Shown piece after piece: positions 6,775 through 15,320 of a stretch of 21,103 nucleotides of DNA. Location of the stretch: contig JAITOW010000008.1 in the NCBI GenBank assembly GCA_031289835.1, positions 1-21,103 of the forward strand. The letters run 5' to 3'. A program made the translations under genes and the position numbers. Under the pieces are notes generated by a model. That model saw only the letters and a program-made list of their open reading frames with translations. It was not told where the DNA came from and made no database searches. The stretch comes from Puniceicoccales bacterium. GTDB taxonomy: Bacteria > Verrucomicrobiota > Verrucomicrobiia > Opitutales > JAIRKQ01. Within the stretch, counting starts at the first letter, position 1; every line of letters begins with the position of its first letter.

Positions 6775-8193
6775 ATGAAATTTGGAAAATTGAGTCTATC
6801 TCTGTTATGTTCTGTGGTTTTAACCGGTTGTGCGACTGATAACCGCACAGGATGCGGTGAATATTTCGCCGAAGATGAGGCTCCTAGCACTGGGGTTTGT
6901 GTGCGTGAGGTAAAAAGTAATTCCAATGTGGCAGCTTTAATTGGAGCCATCGATTTGGATCTTAGCATGCTCATAGATATGGCGCTTGAAAATAATCCTG
7001 AAACGAAACATAGTTGGCATTTGGCTCGCATAGCAAAGGCCCACGTTGGACAGGCAAGCAGTGCTTTTTACCCAACGGTTATTGTGGGGGGGCAGGTTGC
7101 ACGCACCGAAAGTAATGTTCCCATAAACAAGACTACAAGGCAAATAACGCTCAACACAGCCTATTATCCGAGCGTAGAAATACACTATTCGCTGTTTCAA
7201 TTTGGAGCAAGTAGGGACATTGCCGAAGCAGCGAAACAGGCCCTATGCGCAGCTAATTGCCAATACAATAGGACGATCCAAACCGTTATCCACGATGTGC
7301 AAAAAGCATACTTCGCGCTCTGTTCCGCAGAGTCGACCGTAGCTGCTCACGAGCACAACTTGAACGATGCAATAGTGGCCCACGAATCTGCGTTTATGAG
7401 GTACCAATCCGGTCTGATAAGCATACAGGAGTATCTCCAGGCAAAGGCAAATAAGTCTCAGACTGAATTTGAACTGGAACGATCGCGTTCTTTCGTGGAA
7501 TCTGCGCGTGCTGCTCTGGCGAATGCCGCTGGGATAAAGGTATCAGAAGCCATCTACGTCTTGCATCCCGTCATACCGCCAAACACATCGGACGTGGATA
7601 GATCCATTGACGACATTATGAGCGACGTTGTTCGTACGCGCCCCGATGTTGCAGCGGCCTACGCAAATGTACGCGCTAACAAGTACATATCCAAGGCTGC
7701 ATTGGCAAAAATTTTCCCCGAATTGGTTATAGGTGGAACCTGTAGTAGGAAAAGACATTTCAATATCCCTGGAAATTTTGATAATTTCAACATATTTGTC
7801 GGTTTTACGTGGAAAATTTTCGACGGCTTCAAGAATATTTACGACATATTGGAAGTGAAAGAGCATTTGGGCATTGCCAGGCAGGACCTACGTGCTGCGG
7901 AGTTGCGTGCGCAAACGGAGGTTTGGACGCATTATTTCGCGTTTAAGTCGGCAAACAAGCAGTTGCAAGCGGCGAGAGTTCTCGAACAATCCGCGAAGGA
8001 GTCCTTTGAATCCATGGAAACATCATTTGAAAACGGACTGTGCAAATTTACCGATCTAATGTCGGCCCAGTCCTGCTTAGCCAATGCGCGCAAACAGCGC
8101 ATAGTGTCCGAAAATAACTTGCTCACGAGCTTGTCTGACTTGGCGTACTCAACGGGTGGTGTGGTAGGCTTTGATTTAATCAAAAATAAATGA
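6775..8193 (+). CDS. TolC/NodT-like outer-membrane efflux lipoprotein
   Basis: The 472-residue protein starts with a lipoprotein signal peptide (MKFGKLSLSLLCSVVLTGC, Cys19 in the lipobox), as in the OprM/NodT branch of outer-membrane factors. The body carries the two-fold repeated helical and strand pattern of the TolC fold. Each half has a long coiled-coil-like segment (around 175-260 and 370-460) and a strand pair such as FVGFTWKIFDGFKN. YFALCSAESTVAAHEHN, FMRYQSGLISIQEYLQAK, and near the end FENGLCKFTDLMSAQ are family-typical (YxxGxxxxxxxLxA). It would form the trimeric exit duct in the outer membrane for the adaptor and pump encoded next. The adaptor gene starts inside its stop (ATGA overlap at 8190), so they form one operon. 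The start ATG has no visible Shine-Dalgarno. Confidence 0.9.
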   Translation: MKFGKLSLSLLCSVVLTGCATDNRTGCGEYFAEDEAPSTGVCVREVKSNSNVAALIGAIDLDLSMLIDMALENNPETKHSWHLARIAKAHVGQASSAFYPTVIVGGQVARTESNVPINKTTRQITLNTAYYPSVEIHYSLFQFGASRDIAEAAKQALCAANCQYNRTIQTVIHDVQKAYFALCSAESTVAAHEHNLNDAIVAHESAFMRYQSGLISIQEYLQAKANKSQTEFELERSRSFVESARAALANAAGIKVSEAIYVLHPVIPPNTSDVDRSIDDIMSDVVRTRPDVAAAYANVRANKYISKAALAKIFPELVIGGTCSRKRHFNIPGNFDNFNIFVGFTWKIFDGFKNIYDILEVKEHLGIARQDLRAAELRAQTEVWTHYFAFKSANKQLQAARVLEQSAKESFESMETSFENGLCKFTDLMSAQSCLANARKQRIVSENNLLTSLSDLAYSTGGVVGFDLIKNK

Positions 8194-9383
8194 AAACGAA
8201 CATGTGTAGAAACTTTCTTGGATGTGCCATATTGTTATCCTCAGTGGTGCTTATTTCCGGTTGCGGAAAAAAAAACGATCAACCGCAGCGTCCGCCAACG
8301 CCAATTGTTTCGAGCAAAGCCATTTTGCAAGATGTACGGGAATACGTGGATTCCGTCGGAGCTTGTCGCGCCCATGAGTCCGTCAATGTGGTTCCAAAAG
8401 TTTCCGGCACATTGCTCGCCGTACACTTCAAGCAGGGCAACAGGGTACGCAAGGGCGATCTTCTATACACGATAGATTCCAGAACATACGAGGCAGCATT
8501 GAATCAGGCAGAAGCTCAGCTGACACAGGCAGAAGCGCAGCTAAAGCTGGATGAGGCGAAGTTAGAGCGCACAAAATCTTTCCTTCCACAAAATTTCATT
8601 TCCCAACAGGAGTATGATGCCTGCGAATCCAAAGTGCTGCAGGATCGAGCAGCCGTGGACGCCGCCAAAGCAGCCGTGGAACGGGCCAAAATTAACCTGG
8701 AAGATTGTTCCATAACAGCGCCCATCGACGGTATGGCAGGGAAGTACTTGATCGATGTCGGGAACATGCTATCCCAGGCGGCACTGTCGACTTTAACACT
8801 TGTGAACATCCGAAATGTGGACAAATTGTACGTTGATTTCGCGGTTTCAGAGAACGTTTTCCTGGATTTATACAACGCGTTCAACGATTCCAATGGCGGG
8901 TTGGATGTGGAAGTCAGACCCATCGCGAATGAGGAAATTTCCGCGATGGCAAAGCTGGAATTCATTGAAAACGCTGTCAATAAGCAGTCGGGATCGATAA
9001 ATTTACGGGCTGTCCTCGATAACAAAGAGCATAAATTTTGGCCGGGTGAGACCGTTACCGCAAGGGTTCTTCTGAAAACAAACAAAGATTCCGTGCTGGT
9101 CCCCTATGAGAGCGTCAAGCTTGGGCAAATGGGAAGATATTTGTTCGTTGTGAAAGAGGACAAAACCGTAGATTTGAGGATAGTGTCGATTGGGCAGCGC
9201 CACGATGATTTCATTGTGATTAAGGGCGGGGTGTCGGCTGGAGAAATCATCGTGAAAACCGGACAATTGATGCTTGCCCCCGGATCAAAAGTCGTGGAAC
9301 TGCCGGATCAGCGAAGAAATACTTTCAAGGCTGATTTAAAGTTCGACCAAGATATGGCTGAAAAAAATCCAACAACCAGGTAG
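8190..9383 (+). CDS. RND efflux periplasmic adaptor (membrane fusion protein, AcrA/MexA-like)
   Basis: The 397-residue protein begins with a lipoprotein signal peptide ending in the lipobox LISGC. Next comes the first half of the lipoyl domain (VNVVPKVSGTLLAVHF, then GNRVRKGDLLYTID). An Ala/Glu/Gln-rich helical hairpin spans about residues 95-170, followed by the second lipoyl half (CSITAPIDGMAGKYLIDVGNML). Beta-barrel and membrane-proximal domains follow (FWPGETVTARVLL, DDFIVIKGGVSAGEIIVKTGQ). Order and length fit the AcrA/MexA family. It bridges the inner-membrane pump and the outer-membrane duct. It overlaps the preceding gene by four bases and ends three bases before the pump gene. The last 25 residues or so are polar and family-variable. 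Substrates cannot be told from sequence. Confidence 0.93.
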   Translation: MKTNMCRNFLGCAILLSSVVLISGCGKKNDQPQRPPTPIVSSKAILQDVREYVDSVGACRAHESVNVVPKVSGTLLAVHFKQGNRVRKGDLLYTIDSRTYEAALNQAEAQLTQAEAQLKLDEAKLERTKSFLPQNFISQQEYDACESKVLQDRAAVDAAKAAVERAKINLEDCSITAPIDGMAGKYLIDVGNMLSQAALSTLTLVNIRNVDKLYVDFAVSENVFLDLYNAFNDSNGGLDVEVRPIANEEISAMAKLEFIENAVNKQSGSINLRAVLDNKEHKFWPGETVTARVLLKTNKDSVLVPYESVKLGQMGRYLFVVKEDKTVDLRIVSIGQRHDDFIVIKGGVSAGEIIVKTGQLMLAPGSKVVELPDQRRNTFKADLKFDQDMAEKNPTTR

Positions 9384-9386
9384 AAC

Positions 9387-12300
9387 ATGGCTAGTATTTC
9401 GGAACCATTCATACGCCGCCCGGTATTTACGATGTTGCTGACGTTGTCGGCCATCATAGGCGGTGTGTTTTGTTACACGCGGTTGCCCGTCAGTGATTTG
9501 CCAAACATTGACTATCCGGTTATCCAGGTCTACGCAGCGTTTCCCGGCATGGATCCTAGTACGATGGCGGCCAATGTGGCTTCCCCCCTCGAAAAAGAAT
9601 TCATGAAGATAGAGGGCCTTGACATGGTGACCTCGAATAGCCTCCAAGGGTCCACTGCGCTGATTTTGCAATTTGACCTGGATAAGAACATCGATGGAGC
9701 GGCTATGGACGTACAGGCTGCGATAACCCGGGCATCATCCAGGCTACCGGTCGATATGCCGATGCCACCGGTATTCTACAAAACTGACCCGAATAGTAAG
9801 CCGATATATTACATCGCCTTGACCAGTGATACGCTTACCCGCGGCGAACTCTATGATTACGCCATCGACGAAGTTGCCCAGCGCATAAGTATATTGAAGG
9901 GAGTTTCAAATGCCAATGTTTACGGTGTTTCGAAGTCGATCAGAATCGAAGTGGATTCAAAAAAGCTTTACAACAAAGGACTTGCAATCGACGATGTTAT
10001 AAAGGCTGTGCAACAGGGGACGGTCTCGCTTTCGGCCGGTAAACTTCAGGGAGAGAACAGTTCACTTATCGTAAAACCATCCGGACAACTTAAAAATGCA
10101 AGTGACTATCTCAACCTTGTCATTGCGACCCACGATGACACACCGATTTACCTGAAAGACGTCGCCTTTTGCCTGGAAAAGCTGGAATCGGACAGCATTC
10201 AAAATCGCATTTGGACGAAGAGTTCGGGAAGATCGTACGCGTCCAATGTTGTCATCGCCGTCACACGCGCGGCTGGGGCGAATGCCGTCGAACTATCCAA
10301 GCGGATCGATGACCTGATCCCGCTGTTTGAGCAGCATATGCCGGGTTCGATCAAAATGCTTAAAATGTATGACCGTTCCGAAAAGATTGTCGGATCCATA
10401 GACGACGTGGAAATGACCCTGGTCATCGCATTTGTGCTCGTTATTCTCGTGATTTTTTTATTTCTTGGGCGAATTCGGGAAACGATTATTCCACTTGTGG
10501 CCATGCCGCTTTCGCTGTGCATAACCTTCATCGTCATGCACATGTTCGGTTTCAGTTTGGATAATTTGTCCATGATGGCGCTAACGCTGTCGATCGGATT
10601 CCTGGTCGACGACGCCATCGTGTTCCTGGAAAACATGATCCGGCGAATGGAAGATTTCGGCGAATCACCGCTGACCGCTTCTCTAAACGGAGCCAAGGAG
10701 ATAAGTTTCTCCATTTTATCGATGACATTGTCATTGGCGGCAGTGTTCATTCCCCTCATATTCATGTCCGGGCAAATCGGACGCGTGTTCCGCGAGTTTT
10801 CCATAACGATCATAGTGGCTATTTTGGCTTCGGGTGTCGTGTCCCTAACGCTTACTCCCCTGATGTGTGCCCGCATGTTGAAGCCAATTAAAAAAAATAA
10901 GCGCACCAAACTGGAAATCGCTTCGCAAAGGCTGGAGGAAGTTTTTCTGAAATTTTATGGCCGTTCCCTGAACTGGTTTCTGCAACACAGGTTTATATCG
11001 GTGCTAATTTGGGTGGTTTGTCTAATTGGGACGTATTTGACATTTGTAACCTTGCCGAAAACATTTTTACCCGTTGGTGACAGCGGTTTTGCCGGTGGGA
11101 TCTTCATTGCCCAAGAAGGGGCATCTTCGAAGACCATGAAGGCATCGCAGGAGCTTGTAGAGAAGGCGTTGCAAAAAAACCCTTACATAGAACAATTAAT
11201 GTCCGTTGCCGGCGTCCCCGGCATGTTAACCGATAACCAGGGGCTCGTACTCGCATTCCTCACAAAGGACAAACGTCCGGATATACAGAAAGTAGTGCAG
11301 ATGAGCACACGCGACTTGTACATGATCCCCGATGTGTACACGGCCATACGTCCCTTCCCAAACCTGGAAATCGGCACCGGAGCTGTGGGAACGATGCAGG
11401 GGAAGTACGCATACATCCTTTCGAGCATGGATACGGTGACTTTGTATAAAGTGGCGGATGAACTTACAAAAATTTTGAGAAATAACCCCGGATTCGCGCG
11501 CGTCTCGACGGATGTTTACATAAACTCTCCGCAGGCATCGGTCGAATATTTGCGCAACCAGGCTTATACCTATGGGGTTTCGCCCTACAACATAGAAAAC
11601 ACGTTCAAACAGGCTTTTTCAAATAACTATTGCTATCAGATAAAAGATGGAACGCACCAGTATAAGGTCATAGTTTCCGTGGCCGACCAAAATCGGCAGA
11701 AAATTGAAGATTTTAACAGCTTGTACTTCTGCGGCACAGCGGGAGAACTCGTCCCATTCTCCTCGGTTGCGACTCACAGTGAAACATTGGGCCCACAGTC
11801 CATTAACCACACCAATAATTTCCCGTCGGTGACGATATTTTTCGATTTGAAGGATGGCTATCCGGTGGGTGAAGCGACTAAATTTTTGGAACAGGCGTCA
11901 AAGAAGGTCATTCCATCGAACGTCATGACAAGCCTGGAAGGTGAAGCTAAAACGTTCCAAGAATCGGTGCACAGTTTGGTCATATTGCTGTTCGTCGCGG
12001 TATTTGTCATGTATGTGATTTTGGGAATAATGTACGAAAGTTACATCCATCCGATAACGGTGCTATCCGCCTTGCCCGTAGCCGTCGTCGGTGGACTTCT
12101 AACACTGCTTTTGTTTCGCATGGAGTTATCCTTGTACGGATACATCGGCCTATTTATGTTAATAGGCATCGTGAAAAAGAATGGCATTCTCGTAATCGAC
12201 TTTGCGATTGCGCGTCAAAGGGAGGGCATGAGCACCGAAAAAGCCATACACACCGCTTGCATGGAACGCTTTCGGCCAATCATTATGACAACATTGGCGG

Positions 12301-12506
12301 CGCTCATGGGACAGATTCCCATTGCGATTGGTATCGGAGCGGATGGTGCAGCTAGGATGCCCCTGGGGCTGTCAATCATAGGCGGTCTGGTTGTTTCGCA
12401 AATAATCACCCTCTACATTACCCCTGTCATATACCTTTACCTCGAAGATTTTCAGGAAAAAGTTCTTGATAAAATTCCATTTTTCGCAAGAGAACTTAAA
12501 GAGTAA
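9387..12506 (+). CDS. RND multidrug efflux pump, HAE1 family (AcrB-like)
   Basis: At 1039 residues this is the normal length for a hydrophobe/amphiphile exporter of the RND superfamily. The N-terminus (FIRRPVFTMLLTLSAIIGG, then LPVSDLPNIDYPVIQV) is the classic first helix and start of the porter domain. The fourth membrane helix carries FLVDDAIVFLENM with Asp408 and Asp409, the proton-relay pair. The tenth has GIVKKNGILVIDFA, with Lys931 completing the relay. ERFRPIIMTTLAALMGQIP is the conserved loop near the C-terminus. It works as a trimer in the inner membrane with the adaptor and duct encoded just before. The stop codon is immediately followed by the ATG of the response regulator. Gene order duct-adaptor-pump is intact. 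I see no disruption. Confidence 0.96.
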   Translation: MASISEPFIRRPVFTMLLTLSAIIGGVFCYTRLPVSDLPNIDYPVIQVYAAFPGMDPSTMAANVASPLEKEFMKIEGLDMVTSNSLQGSTALILQFDLDKNIDGAAMDVQAAITRASSRLPVDMPMPPVFYKTDPNSKPIYYIALTSDTLTRGELYDYAIDEVAQRISILKGVSNANVYGVSKSIRIEVDSKKLYNKGLAIDDVIKAVQQGTVSLSAGKLQGENSSLIVKPSGQLKNASDYLNLVIATHDDTPIYLKDVAFCLEKLESDSIQNRIWTKSSGRSYASNVVIAVTRAAGANAVELSKRIDDLIPLFEQHMPGSIKMLKMYDRSEKIVGSIDDVEMTLVIAFVLVILVIFLFLGRIRETIIPLVAMPLSLCITFIVMHMFGFSLDNLSMMALTLSIGFLVDDAIVFLENMIRRMEDFGESPLTASLNGAKEISFSILSMTLSLAAVFIPLIFMSGQIGRVFREFSITIIVAILASGVVSLTLTPLMCARMLKPIKKNKRTKLEIASQRLEEVFLKFYGRSLNWFLQHRFISVLIWVVCLIGTYLTFVTLPKTFLPVGDSGFAGGIFIAQEGASSKTMKASQELVEKALQKNPYIEQLMSVAGVPGMLTDNQGLVLAFLTKDKRPDIQKVVQMSTRDLYMIPDVYTAIRPFPNLEIGTGAVGTMQGKYAYILSSMDTVTLYKVADELTKILRNNPGFARVSTDVYINSPQASVEYLRNQAYTYGVSPYNIENTFKQAFSNNYCYQIKDGTHQYKVIVSVADQNRQKIEDFNSLYFCGTAGELVPFSSVATHSETLGPQSINHTNNFPSVTIFFDLKDGYPVGEATKFLEQASKKVIPSNVMTSLEGEAKTFQESVHSLVILLFVAVFVMYVILGIMYESYIHPITVLSALPVAVVGGLLTLLLFRMELSLYGYIGLFMLIGIVKKNGILVIDFAIARQREGMSTEKAIHTACMERFRPIIMTTLAALMGQIPIAIGIGADGAARMPLGLSIIGGLVVSQIITLYITPVIYLYLEDFQEKVLDKIPFFARELKE

Positions 12507-13685
12507 ATGTTGCCTTGCATCCTTGTAGTTGACGACGAAAGAAATACCCGCGATACCCTGACCCAGCTGTTCGACTCGGAATATGAGGCATTTGGCGCCG
12601 CTAATTTTGACGAGGCGATAAATTTGCTGAAAAATGAGCGCTTCGATGTCATATTGACCGATTTGCGCATGCAGGGGAAAAACGGCATGCTGCTTTTGGA
12701 TGAAGTGAGCAAGTTGCCGCGCGGGCCCGTTTGCATCATGATGAGCGCCTACGGTAACATAGAAACGGCGGTCGAAGCTTTGAAGCATGGGGCGTTTGAT
12801 TTTGTAACGAAGCCCATCGATTTTGATCGGCTCAATGTTTTGATAAAACGCGCGATCAATTCGCGAGCTCCGGTGAAAGAGGCAAAAGCCGTAGCCAAAA
12901 AAAAATCGGCGGAATCGGCCGTAATCATAGGCTCATCGGAAAGTTTACATGCCACCTTAGCCCTCATAGAAAAAATCGCCCCGACCAGAGCGAGTGTGCT
13001 GTTTGAAGGCGAAACCGGCACGGGGAAGGAACTTTTTGCCAACGCAGTTCACGCCAACAGCGGCCGCAAAGATGGTCCCTTCGTAGCCATACACTGCGCG
13101 GCCCTGCCAAAAAATTTGCTTGAAAGCGAGCTATTTGGCCATGAAAAGGGATCTTTCACGGGAGCCGATGCCAAGCATCTCGGCCTATTCGAACGCGCCA
13201 ATGGGGGGACTGTTTTTCTCGATGAAGTAGGCGAAATAGACCTGGGTACGCAGGTGAAGCTCCTGCGCTTTTTGGAAACCAGAAAATTTCACCGAATTGG
13301 TGGAACAGGCGAGATAGCGGTCGACATTCGGATCGTGTGTGCCACAAACCGCAACCTCGCCCAGCTGGTCGATGATGGAAAATTTCGCGAAGATCTGTTT
13401 TATCGGCTAAACGTCATAAAAATACACGTTCCTGCCCTGCGCGAACGCAAAGGTGACATCGCCGAACTTCTCTCATTTTACATGCAAAAGTTCTGCAATG
13501 ACAACAACTTAGCTGCGCCGAAATTGTCACCGGAAATCATGAACATTTTGACGGCATACAAGTGGCCGGGGAATATACGCGAGTTGCGTAATTTTTGCGA
13601 AAGCGTCGTTATCCTGCACAGCGGCAATGACGTTATGCCAAACAATATTGATCGAAAATTTTTACACAGCGACCTAGGCGGATAG
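12507..13685 (+). CDS. NtrC-type sigma-54 response regulator without DNA-binding domain
   Basis: Residues 1-115 are a receiver domain with Asp9/Asp10, phospho-acceptor Asp52 (ILTDLRM), Ser80 and Lys102. Residues about 138-385 are a sigma-54 activator AAA+ domain. It has Walker A GETGTGKE (168-175), the sigma-54-contacting loop GSFTGA (215-220, usual form GAFTGA), Walker B TVFLDE (235-240) and a sensor II motif WPGNIREL (353-360). The protein ends at 392, about 30 residues after sensor II, so the Fis-type helix-turn-helix that should follow is missing. Chlamydial CtcC and Helicobacter FlgR are known relatives that also lack it. The ATG follows directly on the pump's stop, with AAAGAG as ribosome site, so it is part of the efflux operon. 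No histidine kinase gene is in the window, and no sigma-54 promoter was found. Confidence 0.93.
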   Translation: MLPCILVVDDERNTRDTLTQLFDSEYEAFGAANFDEAINLLKNERFDVILTDLRMQGKNGMLLLDEVSKLPRGPVCIMMSAYGNIETAVEALKHGAFDFVTKPIDFDRLNVLIKRAINSRAPVKEAKAVAKKKSAESAVIIGSSESLHATLALIEKIAPTRASVLFEGETGTGKELFANAVHANSGRKDGPFVAIHCAALPKNLLESELFGHEKGSFTGADAKHLGLFERANGGTVFLDEVGEIDLGTQVKLLRFLETRKFHRIGGTGEIAVDIRIVCATNRNLAQLVDDGKFREDLFYRLNVIKIHVPALRERKGDIAELLSFYMQKFCNDNNLAAPKLSPEIMNILTAYKWPGNIRELRNFCESVVILHSGNDVMPNNIDRKFLHSDLGG

Positions 13686-13687
13686 CA

Positions 13688-15268
13688 TCAGTGCGCAATC
13701 AGAGAAACGCCCGCCATTTCCTTCGGTTGTTTAAGCCCCATCATTTCGAGTAGGGTTGGCGCAATGTCGGCCAAATACCCTCCCTCGCGCAATTTCAAAG
13801 AACCAACTTTTGCCCCATACAGCACAACTTCGACGGGGTTTGTTGTGTGCTGGGTGTGCAGCTGCCCCGTTTTGATATCGCGCATGCACTCCAAGTTTCC
13901 GTGATCGGCCGTGACCAGCGCGGATCCATTTACCGCGTTCAGGCACGACAAAATCTCCTCGACGCACGCATCAACCACCTCGGCCGCCTTGATTGCCGCT
14001 TGCAAATTTCCCGTATGGCCGACCATGTCCGGATTGGCAAAATTCACAACTATCAGCGAATATTTTTTGCTTAGAATTGCCTCCCTAACGGCATCTTTTA
14101 CCAAGAATGCGCTCATTTCCGGCTTTTTATCATAGGTTTCAATGTCACGCGGGCTTGGAATCAGCGACCGATCTTCACCCGGGAATGCTTCCTCTCGGTA
14201 ATCATTAAAAAAAAATGTGACGTGCGCATATTTTTCCGTTTCCGCGCACCGAAATTGCCTCAGACCTAGGGAGCTAACGTATTCTCCGAGAATATTTTTC
14301 ATCTTGGCCGGCCGTTGAAAAACGATATTTTGCACCAAATCGGCCTCATATTCCGTGAAAATGGCGTAGTAGAGTGATAGTTTTTTTTCGCGCGCAAACT
14401 CGCTGAAATGCTCATCGACAAAGGCATGGGTTAGCTCACGGGGGCGATCTCCGCGAAAGTTGAAAAATATCACGCTGTCATCGTCCTCAATTTTCCCCTC
14501 AAATTCACCTGTGCCCGAAATTATCCTGGTCGGTGGAATGAACTCGTCTCCCACCATCGCTCCGTCCGTGGGCGAATCGTAGTAACTGCGGATGGCCAGC
14601 TGCGCCGATGCCGCCGTTTTACATTCTCCGGTGCCGGTCAGACAATCATAGGCCTGCTTGACCCTGTTCCAGCGCTTATCACGATCCATCGCAAAAAAGC
14701 GTCCGATAACGGTGGCCACTTTTCCCACACCAACCTCGGCGCACTTGCTTTCAATCTTTGACAAAAAATCTATCCCACTTTTCTGCGGCGTATCCCTGCC
14801 ATCGGAAAAAAAATGGATGTAAACCCTTTCCAAGCCTGAATTTTTAGCGCAGCGCAGTATGGCATACAAATGTCTCAGAATCGAATGCACCCCACCATCG
14901 GAACAGAGCCCGAATAGGTGTAACTTTGAACGATGTTTCTTCACATTGTCAAAGGCACCGACAATAACTTTGTTTTTCCCAAATGAGCCATCCGTAATCG
15001 CCTTGTCTATGCGGACGATTTCCTGGTCGACTATGCGACCGGCGCCAATGTTTTGGTGGCCCACTTCGCTGTTTCCCATCACCCCGTCGGGCAAGCCAAC
15101 GGGCAATCCGGAAGCGGCAATTTCGGTGCGCGGATAATTTTTGCTCAAGCTGTTTGAAAAGTCTATGCGAGCGAGTTTGAGGGCATTCACACCATCCTCG
15201 GCGGGGTTATGATTTTCCCCCCAACCATCGCGGATTATCAAAACAACGGGCTCAGTAACATTACTCAT
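13688..15268 (-). CDS. gpmI: Phosphoglycerate mutase, 2,3-bisphosphoglycerate-independent
   Basis: This enzyme interconverts 3- and 2-phosphoglycerate in glycolysis and gluconeogenesis, using two manganese ions and a phosphoserine intermediate. The 526 residues fit the family (about 510-550). Visible motifs are LIIRDGWG with metal ligand Asp14, PDGVMGNSEVGHQNIGAGR with the catalytic Ser67, FFSDGRDTPQKS, FNFRGDRPRE, and the C-terminal metal site VTADHGNLE followed by HTTNPVEVVLYG. The start MSNVTEPVVLIIRDG is the standard one; no strong Shine-Dalgarno is seen. It is last in a minus-strand run after the ABC permease (52-base gap). It meets the response regulator tail to tail with only two bases between stops, so the transcripts probably overlap. 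Confidence 0.97.
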   Translation of the reverse strand: MSNVTEPVVLIIRDGWGENHNPAEDGVNALKLARIDFSNSLSKNYPRTEIAASGLPVGLPDGVMGNSEVGHQNIGAGRIVDQEIVRIDKAITDGSFGKNKVIVGAFDNVKKHRSKLHLFGLCSDGGVHSILRHLYAILRCAKNSGLERVYIHFFSDGRDTPQKSGIDFLSKIESKCAEVGVGKVATVIGRFFAMDRDKRWNRVKQAYDCLTGTGECKTAASAQLAIRSYYDSPTDGAMVGDEFIPPTRIISGTGEFEGKIEDDDSVIFFNFRGDRPRELTHAFVDEHFSEFAREKKLSLYYAIFTEYEADLVQNIVFQRPAKMKNILGEYVSSLGLRQFRCAETEKYAHVTFFFNDYREEAFPGEDRSLIPSPRDIETYDKKPEMSAFLVKDAVREAILSKKYSLIVVNFANPDMVGHTGNLQAAIKAAEVVDACVEEILSCLNAVNGSALVTADHGNLECMRDIKTGQLHTQHTTNPVEVVLYGAKVGSLKLREGGYLADIAPTLLEMMGLKQPKEMAGVSLIAH

Positions 15269-15320
15269 GAACGTGAATGTAACACAGATTAGACAAAACG
15301 GAAGGATTTTATTTCGAAAG

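Noticed and set aside
8505..8542. Near-perfect 21-base direct repeat in the adaptor gene
   Set aside because: It encodes two QAEAQL heptad units of the helical hairpin, so protein periodicity explains it.
8516..9085. 189-codon minus-strand frame inside the adaptor gene
   Set aside because: It is antisense to a strongly supported coding gene; the Ser/Ala-rich composition mirrors the Ala/Glu coiled coil on the other strand.
10199..10909. 236-codon open frame on the minus strand inside the RND pump gene
   Set aside because: It is the antisense shadow of a clear AcrB-family gene, has no motif or start signal, and has a repetitive Arg/Ser/Met-rich composition typical of reverse-frame reading.
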